Source: Corynebacterium sp. MSK297 (GTDB lineage: Bacteria; Actinomycetota; Actinomycetes; Mycobacteriales; Mycobacteriaceae). From it: a DNA stretch of 53,438 nucleotides. How positions within the stretch are numbered: the stretch's first letter is position 1; every line of letters begins with the position of its first letter. The notes beneath the pieces were generated by a model. It was not told the origin of the DNA. It was given only the letters and a program-made list of their open reading frames with translations, and made no database searches. Of the stretch, positions 42,379 through 52,485 are shown piece by piece. Where the stretch lies: contig NZ_JASPGD010000012.1 of assembly GCF_030232885.1 (NCBI RefSeq), forward strand, positions 1-53,438, in the 5' to 3' direction. Made by a program: the position numbers and the translations under genes.

Positions 42379-43590
42379 ATGACTCAACGGCAAAACTTCA
42401 CCATTGAAGGCCACCATGGCACCGAGTTAGCGGCACGGTTGGATAGTCCGGCCAACCCGAGTGCGTATGCCTTGTTGGCGCATTGTTTTACCTGCTCAAA
42501 GGATTCTCCGGCGACGTCGCGCATCGCTAAGCAGTTGGTGCAGGAAGATATCGCGGTGCTACGGATTGATTTCGCGGGGCTGGGGAATTCCGAAGGTAAT
42601 TTCGAAGATTCCACGTTTTCTGCCGACGCCCAGGATGTGGTGGCGGCCGCGGAGTGGTTGGAGGAACATTATCAAGCCCCACAGTTGCTGATTGGTCATT
42701 CGCTCGGTGGTGCGGCGGCGTTGGCTGCGGCTGCCGATATTGATTCGTTGCGTGCGGTGGTCACCATCGCCGCGCCGTACGACCCGGAGCACGTCACAGG
42801 TTTGTTTGCTGGTGCACTGGGCGATATCGCTGAAGATGGCTCGGCATCGGTGAAAATTGGTGGCAAGACCGTCTGCGTCGGGCAGGGGCTTGTCGACGAC
42901 CTTCGCGGATTTGATCAAAAAGAGCGCATTGCGGCGATTGATGTGCCATTGCTGGTCATGCATTCGAACGCGGATGAGTTGGTGGATATTCACAATGCGC
43001 AGGGGATTTATCGCGCGGCACACACCGTGAAGTCGTTTATCATGCTGGACGGCGTGGATCACTTGCTCAACAAGGATAAGCAGGCGCAGCACGCCGCGCA
43101 GATGCTGGCTGGTTGGGCTCGGCCCTATTTCCCGGATATCCCGGATGTGGACAGCGATGACTGCGCCGATGAGCGCTACAGCTACACCAAGGAAGGCGTT
43201 GTTGAAGCACGACTGACTGGTGATGGTGATTTCGCCACTGAGCTTCGAGCCGGAAATCATCGCTGGATCGCGGACGAGCCGGCGAGTGTGCCCGGGGCTA
43301 AAGATACTGGCCCGAACCCGTATGACATGCTGCAAGCATCGCTGGCTACGTGCACCGCGATGACGATGGGCATGTATGCTCGACGCAAGAAGTGGGACAT
43401 GGGTGATACTAAAGTCACCGTGACCCATGAGCGCGACAAACAGGGCGTGACGACGTTTACCCGCGTGCTGCATTTTGATTCTGCATTGAGCGATGAGCAG
43501 CAAAAGAAGCTCATGGCGATCTCCGAAAAGTGCCCAGTGCACAAGACATTGCATGGCGAGATCCATATTGCGACGGAAACCAGCGGCTAG
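42379..43590 (+). CDS. Bifunctional alpha/beta hydrolase-OsmC family protein
   Basis: The 403-residue product fuses an alpha/beta hydrolase (about residues 1-255) to an OsmC-type peroxiredoxin (about 265-403). The hydrolase has the nucleophile elbow GHSLGG with Ser108, an Asp in HSNADELVD and a His in DGVDHLLN. The OsmC part has the two reactive cysteines in SLATCTAMTMGM and SEKCPVHKTL. OsmC proteins reduce organic hydroperoxides with thiol donors; the hydrolase may release a hydroperoxy fatty acid or act on a different ester. The fusion is a recognised arrangement in several bacteria. The transcript looks leaderless. Confidence 0.88.
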   Translation: MTQRQNFTIEGHHGTELAARLDSPANPSAYALLAHCFTCSKDSPATSRIAKQLVQEDIAVLRIDFAGLGNSEGNFEDSTFSADAQDVVAAAEWLEEHYQAPQLLIGHSLGGAAALAAAADIDSLRAVVTIAAPYDPEHVTGLFAGALGDIAEDGSASVKIGGKTVCVGQGLVDDLRGFDQKERIAAIDVPLLVMHSNADELVDIHNAQGIYRAAHTVKSFIMLDGVDHLLNKDKQAQHAAQMLAGWARPYFPDIPDVDSDDCADERYSYTKEGVVEARLTGDGDFATELRAGNHRWIADEPASVPGAKDTGPNPYDMLQASLATCTAMTMGMYARRKKWDMGDTKVTVTHERDKQGVTTFTRVLHFDSALSDEQQKKLMAISEKCPVHKTLHGEIHIATETSG

Positions 43591-43724
43591 CCGTCGACGG
43601 CAGAGCCATCATGTAGTTGGTATCCCATTATTCACGTAGTATGTGTTGCATCACTCTTCAGTGGGCGAAATAAAACGCGCGCCGAAGATTTCTCGAATGC
43701 GTATGACGCGGAAGGTGATGGACC

Positions 43725-44954
43725 ATGACTGCACAGGAGAACACACCAGCTAGCGCTGCAGAAACAGCTGCTGCGGACGATATCGTCATCGTCGGTGCTG
43801 CCCGGACGCCATTTGGAAAGCTATTGGGCGGGCTTTCTTCCCTGCCTGCCACCGAACTCGGCGCGCACGCCACACAGGCTGCCTTGCACAACGCTGGTAT
43901 TGACCCTGAAGTTGTCGACGCCTTGATCTTTGGGCAAGTGTTGCAGGCTGGCGCGGGGCAAAATCCTGCGAAACAAATTGCCCTGGGTGCGGGAATTTCC
44001 CGACGTGCGCACACCACTACCGTGAATAAGGTGTGCTTGTCAGGCCTGAGCTCCATCATTGATGGGGCTCGTTTGCTGCGTAGCAATGAAGCCGATGTGG
44101 TCGTCGCTGGCGGTGCCGAATCGATGTCTAATGCTCCGCATCTGCTGACGTCGTCACGTGCTGGCAAGAAATTCGGCAATATTGTCGGTGTTGATCACAT
44201 GGCGCATGACGGCCTGGTAGATGCTGACATGGGCATTTCCATGGGTGAGTTGACCGAGAATTATGCCGAGGAATATCCGGTCAGCGCAGAAGAAGAAAAC
44301 GCCTGTGCTGCACGCTCACACCAGAATGCGGCGCGGGCACGGGATAACGGTACCTTCGAGAAAGAAATCGCCCCGGTGACCGTGAAAACTCGGAATGGTG
44401 AGGTCACGGTGGATGCTGATGAAGGCATTCGCGATGGTGTGACCGCGGAAAAGCTGGCCAATTTGCCTGCCGCATTCGTCAAAGATGGCTCGATCACCGC
44501 CGGTAATTCTTCGCCCATCACTGATGGTGCCGCAGCCGTGGTACTGACCCGCCGAAGCCACGCGCGCAAGCAAGGGTGGGCGGTGCTGGCTACCTTGCGG
44601 GCGCCAGGCCAGGTGGCAGGCCCTGATGGCTCCTTGCAGACCCAACCGGCAACTGCGTTGGAGGCTGCGCTTGCTCGCCAGGGCTGGAGCGTTAGTGACC
44701 TGGACTTGGTGGAAATTAACGAGGCCTTCGCGGCTGTCGTGGTGAAATCCGCGCAGCAGCTTGGGTTAGACCCGGAGACGGTGAATCGTTCGGGTGGTGC
44801 TATTGCCCTGGGCCACCCGATTGGTGCCTCGGGTGCTCGTTTGGTGGTACACGTGGCGCATCTTTTGGCCTCTGGTAAGGCACAGCGCGCCGGGGTGGCT
44901 TTGTGCGGTGGCGGCGGCCAAGGTGAGGCGTTGCTTTTGGACGCTGCGAAATAA
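43725..44954 (+). CDS. Acetyl-CoA acetyltransferase (thiolase)
   Basis: The 409-residue thiolase has the nucleophilic Cys104 in [10 protein letters not shown], and the C-terminal motifs [17 protein letters not shown] and CGGGGQGEA that supply the active-site His and second Cys. It condenses two acetyl-CoA or cleaves acetoacetyl-CoA; the length and NEAFA motif fit the degradative/biosynthetic acetyltransferase type. It has an Ala/Thr-rich N-terminal extension of about 17 residues. An enoyl-CoA hydratase follows 107 nt downstream, so the pair may act together in fatty-acid or amino-acid breakdown. Confidence 0.93.
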   Translation: MTAQENTPASAAETAAADDIVIVGAARTPFGKLLGGLSSLPATELGAHATQAALHNAGIDPEVVDALIFGQVLQAGAGQNPAKQIALGAGISRRAHTTTVNKVCLSGLSSIIDGARLLRSNEADVVVAGGAESMSNAPHLLTSSRAGKKFGNIVGVDHMAHDGLVDADMGISMGELTENYAEEYPVSAEEENACAARSHQNAARARDNGTFEKEIAPVTVKTRNGEVTVDADEGIRDGVTAEKLANLPAAFVKDGSITAGNSSPITDGAAAVVLTRRSHARKQGWAVLATLRAPGQVAGPDGSLQTQPATALEAALARQGWSVSDLDLVEINEAFAAVVVKSAQQLGLDPETVNRSGGAIALGHPIGASGARLVVHVAHLLASGKAQRAGVALCGGGGQGEALLLDAAK

Positions 44955-45061
44955 AGCTGGGCGCGCGCAATCAGAGCGATAGTGAAAAGCTAACCTGTCA
45001 CACAGATGTGTGGCTCAAGCGAGTTACGCACATGATCACGTTTCACAAGGAGGAGATCCTC

Positions 45062-45865
45062 ATGGCTACACACAACGATATTACTGCCCATAACGATTTT
45101 GAGACTATTCAGACGGAGACCCGCGGCCGAGTAGGCATCATTACGCTGGACCGCCCCAAAGCATTGAACGCTTTGAATCAGCAGCTCATGCTCGAGGTGA
45201 TTTCCGCAGCACAAGAGTTTGACGGTGACGACGGCATCGGTTGCATCGTGCTCACCGGATCCGAGAAAGCCTTCGCAGCCGGCGCTGATATCAAAGAAAT
45301 GGCGAATAAATCTGCCACTGAAATGTACATGTCGGATTGGTTTTCCGAATGGGAACAGCTGACGCAGGTACGTACACCGTTGATCGCGGCGGTGAATGGT
45401 TATGCGTTGGGCGGTGGCTGCGAGCTGGCCATGATGTGCGATTTCATTATCGCCGGGGACAAGGCACGATTCGGCCAGCCAGAAATCAACCTGGGAGTCC
45501 TGCCAGGCATGGGTGGTACGCAACGGTTGACCCGCACCGTCGGCAAAGCAAAGGCAATGGAAATGTGCCTGACTGGCCGCATGATGGAGGCAGCAGAAGC
45601 CGAGCGTGTTGGTTTGGTTGCCCGAGTTGTCGAGGCAGACAAGCTTGTCGACGAAGCCGTGTCCGTTGCCGAGACCATTGCGAATAAGTCGCTGGTGGCA
45701 ACAACGATGGTGACAGAGGCCGTTGATGCAGCATATGAAACCACTTTGCGCCAGGGGCTGCTGCAGGAGCGGCGTTTGTTCCATTGTGCTTTTGCCTCGG
45801 AAGATCAGAAAGAAGGAATGGATGCCTTCGCCAACAAGCGTGATCCGGAGTTCAAGCACCGTTAG
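45062..45865 (+). CDS. Enoyl-CoA hydratase (crotonase family)
   Basis: The 267-residue protein begins [20 protein letters not shown] and has the crotonase motifs [10 protein letters not shown] (oxyanion hole), [16 protein letters not shown] and [20 protein letters not shown], where the two Glu residues in GGGCEL and GQPEI match the catalytic pair of true enoyl-CoA hydratases. It hydrates trans-2-enoyl-CoA. The ATG at 45062 follows a strong AAGGAGG at 8 nt; an upstream GTG at 45008 has none. It lies downstream of thiolase and probably shares its pathway. Confidence 0.92.
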   Translation: MATHNDITAHNDFETIQTETRGRVGIITLDRPKALNALNQQLMLEVISAAQEFDGDDGIGCIVLTGSEKAFAAGADIKEMANKSATEMYMSDWFSEWEQLTQVRTPLIAAVNGYALGGGCELAMMCDFIIAGDKARFGQPEINLGVLPGMGGTQRLTRTVGKAKAMEMCLTGRMMEAAEAERVGLVARVVEADKLVDEAVSVAETIANKSLVATTMVTEAVDAAYETTLRQGLLQERRLFHCAFASEDQKEGMDAFANKRDPEFKHR

Positions 45866-45920
45866 TGCACTTCGCATGCTGCGCACTGTAATCACCGCCC
45901 GCTGGATCTTCTGCTGCGTT

Positions 45921-45926
45921 TAAACT
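45921..45926 (+). promoter_or_regulatory. Leaderless -10 box TAAACT of the serine hydrolase gene
   Basis: TAAACT ends 7 nt before the ATG at 45934 and selects that start over the GTG at 45928. Confidence 0.45.
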
Positions 45927-45933
45927 GGTGAAC

Positions 45934-46764
45934 ATGACAAACCAGGAACCACTGACATCTTTCGAAAAAATCGCTGACTGGCCGGCCGACAACGTTGCTG
46001 CTGCGCTGATTCGTGACGGGGAGGTCGCCCACACCCTGGGCGATGACGAGCATGTTTTTGCTGTGGCATCGGTGACTAAGCCGGTGGCCGCGTATGGCTT
46101 TGCCATGGCCGTAGAAGAAGGCGTGTTTGCCTGGGATACGCCGGTTGGTCCTGAGGGGGTTACGGTGCGCCATCTGCTCGCACATGCCAGTGGGATCGGA
46201 AAAGATGCGGAACACCCGGATCGTGCCCCGGAGGACCGCCGCATTTATTCGTCCGCGGGGTTCGAGGTGCTGCAGGAAAAGCTTGAGGACGAAACCGGCA
46301 TGGATTGTGCCGAATACCTGAAGTTAGGGCTGTTCGAACCGTTAGGTATGAACAACACTGTGCTGAAAGGTTCGTCTGGTTACGCGTTGGAAACTACCGC
46401 GGCTGACCTGGCTCGATTTGCCCAGGAAGTGCTGGAGCCGAGTTTGCTGGACCCGTCGACGGTAAAAGAGATGCTGACACCGCAGTTTGCGGACTTGCGC
46501 GGTATTGTTCCGGGCTACGGCATGCAGAAACCGTGTCTGTGGGGGCTTGGTTTTGAAATTCATGGCGCGAAGAATCCGCACTGGATGGGGACGGAGTTGC
46601 CGGACAATGCCGTTGGGCATTTTGGCATGAACGGTTCTTTCCTCTGGTTGGTGCCAACCACAAAGACCGCGCTGCTCGCTTTGACTGACAAGGACTTCGG
46701 TGAGTGGGCGAAGCCATTGTGGGCGGAAACGAACGACGCGATCTGGAAAGAACTAACTGCTTAA
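45934..46764 (+). CDS. Class C beta-lactamase-like serine hydrolase
   Basis: The 276-residue protein starts MTNQEPLTSFEKIADW and shows the penicillin-binding/class C pattern: the SxxK motif in ASVTKPVAAYGF, YSSAGF in place of YxN, and HFGMNGSFLW near the third motif. It has no signal peptide, so it should be cytoplasmic and is more likely an esterase or peptidase than a true beta-lactamase. The Asn of the second motif is replaced by Ser. It is independent of the upstream hydratase, since it has its own leaderless promoter. Confidence 0.82.
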   Translation: MTNQEPLTSFEKIADWPADNVAAALIRDGEVAHTLGDDEHVFAVASVTKPVAAYGFAMAVEEGVFAWDTPVGPEGVTVRHLLAHASGIGKDAEHPDRAPEDRRIYSSAGFEVLQEKLEDETGMDCAEYLKLGLFEPLGMNNTVLKGSSGYALETTAADLARFAQEVLEPSLLDPSTVKEMLTPQFADLRGIVPGYGMQKPCLWGLGFEIHGAKNPHWMGTELPDNAVGHFGMNGSFLWLVPTTKTALLALTDKDFGEWAKPLWAETNDAIWKELTA

Positions 46765-46811
46765 GCCTGGTGTGGCGGCCGGTTATCCCGCGGCCTAACA
46801 GACCCAACGCT

Positions 46812-46982
46812 TTAAGCCTGCTTCTGGAAAAATTTCCAGGACAGCAGGTTTTCCGATGGAACGGCCTTGAACCAGGTATGTCCGTTGTTGACTTGCGGGC
46901 TGACGATGGTGGCGAACTCGTCGAAGACCTCGCGCGAAATCCCACGGACGTGGATGGTGCGGAGGTCGAAACCACCCCAAAA
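46812..46982 (-). pseudogene. 5'-truncated remnant of an unrecognised gene
   Basis: On the minus strand an open stretch without a start codon, bounded by TAA stops, encodes about 56 residues including GFDLRTIHVRGISREVFDEF, FATIVSPQVNNGHTWF and KAVPSENLLSWKFFQKQA. The composition is that of a real protein C-terminus, with well-mixed residues and plausible codons, and it lacks any ATG or GTG in frame. I do not recognise the family. It is most simply the tail of a gene whose front has been deleted. Confidence 0.35.
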
Positions 46983-47312
46983 TTACGAATATTTTTGTAA
47001 CGCGCTGGGATTTTTATGCGTGATCTGGCTTTCCACGCATGGTGTAGAAGTGAACTAGTGGGATTACAGTGATGTAACTTTCTGAGCTGCAGGTACGGCG
47101 AAACCTTCAAGTGCTGCTTGATAGATCGGGGGGTTAAAGATGTTATCGAGGGTTGCTAGTGGGGTGGGAGGGATAGTTGAATCATTCCTGGCGCAAGCGA
47201 GAGCGAGCACGTTGGGGAAGACGATGCTCGTCTGGCACCGCTTTCCGCCTGTCATGGTCATGTGATCGTTACGCGGTCATGTTCGTGACAGGCGGGCATT
47301 ATCCGGGCAACA
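46983..47312. other. Non-coding region with inverted repeat
   Basis: No credible gene is seen. At 47245-47262 and 47278-47295 lies an inverted repeat of 18-nt arms (CCGCCTGTCATGGTCATG against CATGTTCGTGACAGGCGG, 15 of 18 matched) around a 15-nt loop, just before the next gene. A minus-strand frame at 47064-47261 exists but has no start signal. Confidence 0.35.
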
Positions 47313-47912
47313 GTGTCGCGGGTGGTGGGTGCTGTGCACATTCGAAGGGTCGTGAACCTGCAGATGGCATTACTCGCTGCTTTCTATCAGCCCGCGCGCC
47401 TGCGGGCTGCCCTGACGTCGGCAAGCGCTGAAGAGTTGGTCCGTCCTGTCGTAGTGGCGGGCGAGGTGGAAACCCAGCGGTCTGCGGCTTCGGAGCCTAG
47501 CAACGCGCGTCTGCCCGGTTATAGCGAGGCAGTGTTGCTTGTCGACGCTATGCCTAGTCGTTTTCGGCCTGCCGTCGAACGCGCGATGGCGGTGTGCCTG
47601 CGTTCGGAGCCGGTGGATGCGCCGTGTGGTACGGATCCGCTGACCGCCGATTGGTGTACCCGTTGGGTGCGCGATGTGCGGAGGGCCCAGCCGGAGCCTT
47701 CTACCCAGGATTTTCGCTGCGATGGGGAAGTCGCGGACGGGAAGCTGGAAGCTATGGGCACCGCAGCGACATCGGCGGCTGGGGAGGTCACGGTCGGGTG
47801 CTCGCAACTAATTTGCGCACCGACTGCGGAATTAATTCGGCTGCGTGGAATGGTGGAGCAACTGGCTGCCCGTGGCGGTTTTCGCGCGCGGTTGATGATC
47901 CGTGAAGATTAG
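47313..47912 (+). CDS. Hypothetical protein, unknown function
   Basis: The 199-residue product (from GTG 47313) is alanine- and arginine-rich, with the central segment YSEAVLLVDAMPSRFRPAVE and several cysteines (VCLRSEPVDAPCG, DWCTRWVRD, VGCSQLICAP). No signal peptide or membrane helix is visible and no family is recognised. The start is uncertain: GTG 47352 and ATG 47364 are also possible. An inverted repeat just upstream may regulate it. Its TAG overlaps the TAA of the convergent acyl carrier protein gene. Confidence 0.55.
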   Translation: MSRVVGAVHIRRVVNLQMALLAAFYQPARLRAALTSASAEELVRPVVVAGEVETQRSAASEPSNARLPGYSEAVLLVDAMPSRFRPAVERAMAVCLRSEPVDAPCGTDPLTADWCTRWVRDVRRAQPEPSTQDFRCDGEVADGKLEAMGTAATSAAGEVTVGCSQLICAPTAELIRLRGMVEQLAARGGFRARLMIRED

Positions 47913-48190
47913 CTTTTCGTGCCGGTGCTGCCGTTTGCACTGTTCCCGCTGTGCTCGTCAATATGAGAAATGATATCTGCGACTGTCGACCAATCGCGTA
48001 CGGTATTTTCTTCGAGCCGCACCTTGAATTCGTCTTCGACTTTGACGACGAGCTCGATCATCGATAGTGAATCAATCGCGAGGTCACGCAGCTTGGCGTC
48101 GCGGGTGATGTCGTCGCTATCTGCTGCGCTGGCCTCATCGAGCAGGGGAACCAGGCGGGTAAAAGTGTCGAGCTTATCGGCGAGATCCAT
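47909..48190 (-). CDS. Acyl carrier protein
   Basis: The 93-residue acidic four-helix protein has the phosphopantetheine attachment site DSL with Ser41 (LRDLAIDSLSMIELVVKVED). It carries acyl chains as thioesters for fatty-acid or mycolate synthesis. The C-terminus is longer than usual and low-complexity (NSANGSTGTKS), as in mycobacterial AcpM. A TAGACT box 6 nt before the ATG indicates a leaderless transcript. Its place near aceE matches the acpM-aceE neighbourhood of M. tuberculosis. It converges with the hypothetical gene, and the two stop codons overlap. Confidence 0.9.
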   Translation of the reverse strand: MDLADKLDTFTRLVPLLDEASAADSDDITRDAKLRDLAIDSLSMIELVVKVEDEFKVRLEENTVRDWSTVADIISHIDEHSGNSANGSTGTKS

Positions 48191-48196
48191 GCTGCC

Positions 48197-48202
48197 AGTC
48201 TA
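48197..48202 (-). promoter_or_regulatory. Leaderless -10 box TAGACT of the acyl carrier protein gene
   Basis: TAGACT on the minus strand ends 6 nt before the ATG at 48190. Confidence 0.55.
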
Positions 48203-48645
48203 GATCATGGGTGTGGCCTGTTGGCGCGGTGCTGGGCTACGAGGGTACGGAGAAACTTTAGCGCCGTAGAGAAACCCGCATCACGCTTAACTTGCAACCG
48301 GAAATAGAACCTGTGAGCACCACACGTGGAGCTTGTGGGTGTGGCGTAAATCAATATGAACGGTCCCACCCGAAGCCGCAAACTATTGGCGCTGCTGCGG
48401 CGATGGGCTCGACATCGTGTCACTAATCCAATGATTTAAGCAATGTGGGCATAATACGTCGGTTAACCCTTGGCATCTTGGCCGGAGATATACATGACTA
48501 AACCCCGGCGAGAGGACTCTATGCGGTGAATAGCGTGAAAGCCTCCAGCCGGGGCACGCCAGCTGGCCTGGTAGCCTGCTAGCCAGCAAGCACGCTGGCC
48601 AACCAGCCGGGGAAAGCCAGCCGACAAAAATTAGCCAGCTACTGC
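48203..48645. other. Non-coding region between aceE and the acyl carrier protein gene
   Basis: No convincing gene is present. The part next to aceE (about 48510-48640) contains repeated GCCAGC/GCTGGC and two CAGCCGGGG blocks, which can form several alternative hairpins and probably include the aceE terminator. An open minus-strand frame at 48205-48423 has no start signal or recognisable motif. Confidence 0.4.
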
Positions 48646-51417
48646 TTAGGCCTTAGTCGGATCATCCAAGTGGAATTTCTTGGCTGCCTTCTCGGCAACC
48701 TCTTCGTCCACGGTGCCTTCCTTGGCCAGGTTCAGCAGGGTAGCGACGACGATGGATTCGGCATCGATGTTGAAGTAGCGGCGCGCAGCCTCGCGGGTAT
48801 CGGAGAAACCGAAGCCGTCGGCGCCCAGTGCGGTGTAGGTGCCTGGCACGTATGGGCGCAGCTTCTTCTGCAGGTCGGTGCCGAAGTCGGAAACACCAAC
48901 GAATGGGCCGTCGAAGCCTTCCAGCTGCTTGGTCACGAATGGCTTTTCTGGGTTGATCTTGCCCTGCTGCAGCGCTTCCTTGTTGCGTGCGGCAGCTTCG
49001 CGGGCCAGCTCGATCCAGGAGGTCACGGAGAACACAGACGCCTTGACGTCGAAATCTTCGGCCAGGATCTTCTGTGCGCGCAGTGCTTCTACCATGCCCA
49101 CACCAGAGGCCAAGATGTTGGCCGGGATCGAGCCAGATTCTGCCGTGTTGTAGTGGTAGATGCCGCGGTGCAGGCCTTCGACGTCCAGGTTTTCCGGCTC
49201 GGCAGGCTGGTCCATTGGCTCGTTGTAGACGGTGAGGTAGTAGATGACGTCCTCGCCGCCTTCTGGGCCGTACATGCGGTCGATGCCGCGGTGCACCAGG
49301 TGCGCGATTTCGTAGGCGAAGGCCGGATCATAGGTCACCACTGCCGGGTTGGTGGCAGCCAGCATTGGTGAGTGCCCGTCCATGTGCTGCAGACCTTCAC
49401 CGGTCAGAGTGGTGCGACCGGCAGTGGCACCGATCAGGAAGCCGCGGGCCATCTGGTCGCCAGCTGCCCAGATGCCGTCGCCGGTGCGCTGGAATCCGAA
49501 CATCGAGTAGAAGATGTACAGCGGAATCATTGGCTCGCCATGGGTGGCATAGGAAGTACCGGCCGCGGTGAACGACGCCACCGAACCGGCCTCGTTGATG
49601 CCCTCGTGCAGCATCTGGCCGTCCTTAGCCTCGGTGTAGGACAACATCAGGTTGTGGTCCACTGGCACGTAGTTCTGGCCGTGCGGGTTGTAGATTTTCA
49701 GCGTCGGGAACCAGGAGTCCATACCGAAGGTGCGGGCCTCATCCGGGATGATCGGAACCACGCGCTTGCCCAGTTCCTTATCGCGCATGAGCTCTTTGAA
49801 GGTACGGACCAGCGCCATGGTGGTGGCAACCTGGTTCTTGCCGGAACCCTTGCGCACGCTGCGCAGCTTGTCCAGCGGTGGTACCTCGATTGGCGAATAC
49901 TTCGTGCGGCGCTCCGGCAGGTAACCGCCGAGCTCTTTCCGACGCTCCAGCATGTACTTGATCTCGTCGGCGTCTTTGCCCGGGTGATAGTACGGCGGAA
50001 CGGCTGGGTCCTTCTCCAGCTCTTCGTCGGTGAACGGGATGCCTTGCTTGTCGCGGAACTGCTTCAGATCGTCCAGGCCGATCTTCTTCATCTGGTGCGT
50101 GGCGTTACGGCCTTCGAAGTTGTGGCCCAGGCCGTAGCCCTTGATGGTCAGTGCCAGGATGGCGGTTGGGCGGCCATCCTTCTTTTCGGTGGCGCGCTTG
50201 TAAGCGGCGTAGATCTTTCGGTAGTCGTGGCCGCCGCGGCGCAGTGCCCAAATTTCCTCGTCGGTCATGTCTTCGACCAGCTTGGCGGTGCGCTCGTCGC
50301 GGCCGAAGAAGTGCTCGCGCACGTAGGCGCCGTCGTTGGCTTTGAAGGTCTGGTAGTCGCCGTCGGCGGTGGTGTTCATGATGTTGACCAGCGCGCCGTC
50401 TTTGTCAGCGGCGAACAGCTTGTCCCATTCGCGGCCCCAGACAATCTTGATCACGTCCCAGCCGGAGCCCAGGAAGAACGATTCCAGTTCCTGGACAATC
50501 TGCGAGTTACCACGCACTGGGCCGTCGAGACGCTGCAGGTTGCAGTTGACAATGAACGTGAGGTTGTCCAGTCCGTTCAGGGCTGCGAAGTGCACCAAGC
50601 CGCGGGATTCGGCTTCGTCCATCTCGCCGTCGCCCAGGAAGGCCCAGACGTGCTGGTCTGAGGTGTCTTTGATGCCGCGGTTTTCCAGGTACTTGTTAAA
50701 GCGCGCCTGGTAGATGGCATTCATTGGACCCAGGCCCATGGACACGGTAGGGAATTCCCAGAACCAGTCCATGCCCTTCGGGTGTGGGTAGGAAGGCAGG
50801 CCGTTGTTTGGGCCGCGGGAGACTTCCTGGCGGAAGCCGTCGAGGTCTTCTTCGTCCAAGCGGCCTTCTAGGTAGGCGCGGGCGTACATGCCGGGGGAGG
50901 CGTGGCCTTGGAAGAAGACCTGGTCGCCGCCGGAGGGGTGGTCCTTGCCCTTGAAGAAGTGGTTGTAGCCGACCTCATAGAGTGGGGCGGCGCCGGCGTA
51001 GGTGGAGATGTGGCCACCGACTTCGATGCCTTCGCGCTGTGCACGGTGCACCATCACCGCGGCGTTCCAGCGCATCCAACGACGGTAGCGCTTCTCGATC
51101 TCTTCATCGCCCGGGAATTCTGGTTCCTGGTCGGTGGGGATGGTGTTGACAAAGTCCGTCGACGTCAATGACGGCAGCGGCACACGCTTGGCCGAGGCTC
51201 GTTCCAGCAGGCGCAGCATGAGGTAACGCGCGCGGTCTGAAGAGGCGTTTTCCAGCAGCCCGTCGAGAGAGTCCATCCATTCCCGGGTTTCTTCCGGGTC
51301 TTGGTCATTGAGGTAGGAGGCAACGCCGTCCCGGATCAGTGGGTGGTTGGATTCGTCGCTACCGAAGTCCTGCGCGGGGTTTTTGTTGTTTGCAGAATTG
51401 TCAGAATGATCCGCCAT
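48646..51417 (-). CDS. aceE: Pyruvate dehydrogenase E1 component AceE (homodimeric type)
   Basis: The 923-residue enzyme decarboxylates pyruvate with thiamine diphosphate and passes the acetyl group to the E2 lipoyl domain. The TPP-binding motif appears as [12 protein letters not shown] followed by [14 protein letters not shown], and the protein is colinear with the homodimeric E1 of actinobacteria and proteobacteria, from [17 protein letters not shown] N-terminal sequence to FHLDDPTKA. The ATG at 51417 ([11 protein letters not shown]) follows AAGGAGA at 5-6 nt; a start at 51507 would add an unlikely Cys/Arg-rich leader. In Corynebacterium and Mycobacterium it forms a mixed complex with the 2-oxoglutarate dehydrogenase components. 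It diverges from a DUF3052 gene. Confidence 0.95.
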   Translation of the reverse strand: MADHSDNSANNKNPAQDFGSDESNHPLIRDGVASYLNDQDPEETREWMDSLDGLLENASSDRARYLMLRLLERASAKRVPLPSLTSTDFVNTIPTDQEPEFPGDEEIEKRYRRWMRWNAAVMVHRAQREGIEVGGHISTYAGAAPLYEVGYNHFFKGKDHPSGGDQVFFQGHASPGMYARAYLEGRLDEEDLDGFRQEVSRGPNNGLPSYPHPKGMDWFWEFPTVSMGLGPMNAIYQARFNKYLENRGIKDTSDQHVWAFLGDGEMDEAESRGLVHFAALNGLDNLTFIVNCNLQRLDGPVRGNSQIVQELESFFLGSGWDVIKIVWGREWDKLFAADKDGALVNIMNTTADGDYQTFKANDGAYVREHFFGRDERTAKLVEDMTDEEIWALRRGGHDYRKIYAAYKRATEKKDGRPTAILALTIKGYGLGHNFEGRNATHQMKKIGLDDLKQFRDKQGIPFTDEELEKDPAVPPYYHPGKDADEIKYMLERRKELGGYLPERRTKYSPIEVPPLDKLRSVRKGSGKNQVATTMALVRTFKELMRDKELGKRVVPIIPDEARTFGMDSWFPTLKIYNPHGQNYVPVDHNLMLSYTEAKDGQMLHEGINEAGSVASFTAAGTSYATHGEPMIPLYIFYSMFGFQRTGDGIWAAGDQMARGFLIGATAGRTTLTGEGLQHMDGHSPMLAATNPAVVTYDPAFAYEIAHLVHRGIDRMYGPEGGEDVIYYLTVYNEPMDQPAEPENLDVEGLHRGIYHYNTAESGSIPANILASGVGMVEALRAQKILAEDFDVKASVFSVTSWIELAREAAARNKEALQQGKINPEKPFVTKQLEGFDGPFVGVSDFGTDLQKKLRPYVPGTYTALGADGFGFSDTREAARRYFNIDAESIVVATLLNLAKEGTVDEEVAEKAAKKFHLDDPTKA

Positions 51418-51704
51418 GTTGTTCTCCTTGCACAGATATTTTGCACCAGTTTTGCACCGATAAGGCGCGCTCACCCTGCATAGCCTCGGGTTCGGGCCGT
51501 GTTTCACCGGTGGGCAACCGGTGTCGCGGCAGCGCGCGGGTGGGTGGTCTCTATGCTACCTGCGCCCACCGATGGTTGAACAACAGTAAGTAATTACGGC
51601 GGAATAACCCCGCATATCTCACATTTTCAGCGCTAGTCGTTGTAGGGTGAGGCTTGAAGCTGTAATCAAGCTGTAAGCGAGAAAACTCAGGAAGGATTAA
51701 CACA

Positions 51705-52148
51705 GTGGTAGACACTCCGGGTGGCGAAGAGCGCACCCAGGATCTTGCACAACGCCTTGGCATCGAAAAAGGCATGGTGGTGCAGGAAGTTGGTTGGGAC
51801 GAAGACTGCGATAGCAGCATTTCCGAAGCCATTGAGGACGTGATTGGCGAAGAGCTATTGGATGCAGATACCGATGAGCTTTGCGACGTCGTCTTGTTGT
51901 GGTGGCGTGAAGAGGATGGCGATCTTGTCGACGGTTTAGTGGATTCGATTACTCCGCTTGCCGACGGCGGCTGCATTTGGTTGCTTACTCCTGGCGCGCA
52001 GAAGCCGGGCACTGTGGAGCCTGGTGTGATCTCTGAATCTGCTCAGCTGGCTGGAATGGTGCAGACAAAGGCTGATCGCTTTGGTGATTGGCAGGCCTCG
52101 TGCTTGGTGGGCCGCGGCTATACCAAGTCCAAAGGCGCTTCTGTATAA
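51705..52148 (+). CDS. DUF3052 family protein
   Basis: The 147-residue acidic protein (VDTPGGEERTQDLAQRLGIE, then GWDEDCDSSISEAIEDVIGE and LWWREEDGDLVDGLVDSITP) matches the actinobacterial DUF3052 family, which sits beside aceE in Mycobacterium (Rv2239c region). No function is established. The GTG start follows AGGAAGG at 9 nt. It diverges from aceE, and the 287-nt intergenic region holds promoters for both; a repeated AGCTGTAA lies about 40 nt before this gene. Confidence 0.8.
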   Translation: MVDTPGGEERTQDLAQRLGIEKGMVVQEVGWDEDCDSSISEAIEDVIGEELLDADTDELCDVVLLWWREEDGDLVDGLVDSITPLADGGCIWLLTPGAQKPGTVEPGVISESAQLAGMVQTKADRFGDWQASCLVGRGYTKSKGASV

Positions 52149-52244
52149 CGTTTCATAACCCCATAAAAATGCTTGCTGGCCTGGCGATTTGCCAAGGTTT
52201 ATGGTGATCATGTTATGGTGTTCCAGTACCTCGCACAGAGGGAT

Positions 52245-52317
52245 GCGGCTTTAGCTCAGCTGGAAGAGCAACTGGTTTACACCCAGTAGGTCGGGGGTTC
52301 GATCCCCTCAGGCCGCA
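52245..52317 (+). tRNA. tRNA-Val (TAC)
   Basis: The 73-nt gene folds as a cloverleaf with acceptor stem GCGGCTT/AGGCCGC, D-arm AGCTCAGCTGGAAGAGC, anticodon loop TTTACAC with anticodon TAC, and T-arm GGGGGTTCGATCCCCTC. The discriminator is A; CCA is not encoded. A strong terminator follows. Confidence 0.95.
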
Positions 52318-52325
52318 CAGTTGTG

Positions 52326-52376
52326 AAGTCTCGAGACATCGTTCCTATTTCGGTGTCTCGAGACTTTCTTCGTTTT
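52326..52376 (+). terminator. Rho-independent terminator of tRNA-Val
   Basis: AAGTCTCGAGACA (52326-52338) pairs perfectly with TGTCTCGAGACTT (52354-52366) around a 15-nt loop, followed by TCTTCGTTTT. Confidence 0.85.
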
Positions 52377-52395
52377 GGGGGTTCGTTTTGGGATA

Positions 52396-52438
52396 TGCGA
52401 CAAAAAGTGTGTCTGGGGTTGCTACCCCCGTGTTGGGG
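52396..52438 (+). repeat. Dispersed tRNA-linked repeat, copy 2
   Basis: The 43-nt segment begins TGCGACAAAAAGTGTGTCTG and ends CCGTGTTGGGG, and matches the 42-nt copy at 33666-33707 (opposite strand). It follows the tRNA-Val terminator and directly precedes the IS transposase remnant. Confidence 0.65.
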
Positions 52439-52485
52439 TTGGGTTAAGTAGCAAGAATGTGTCTGATCGGCGTGTCGCCGATTCC

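Noticed and set aside
47064..47261. Minus-strand frame of 65 codons
   Set aside because: It has no ribosome-binding site or -10 box, and its start lies within an inverted repeat; composition is not decisive.
48205..48423. Minus-strand frame of 72 codons beside the acyl carrier protein gene
   Set aside because: No start signal and no motif; it ends inside the promoter of the acyl carrier protein gene.
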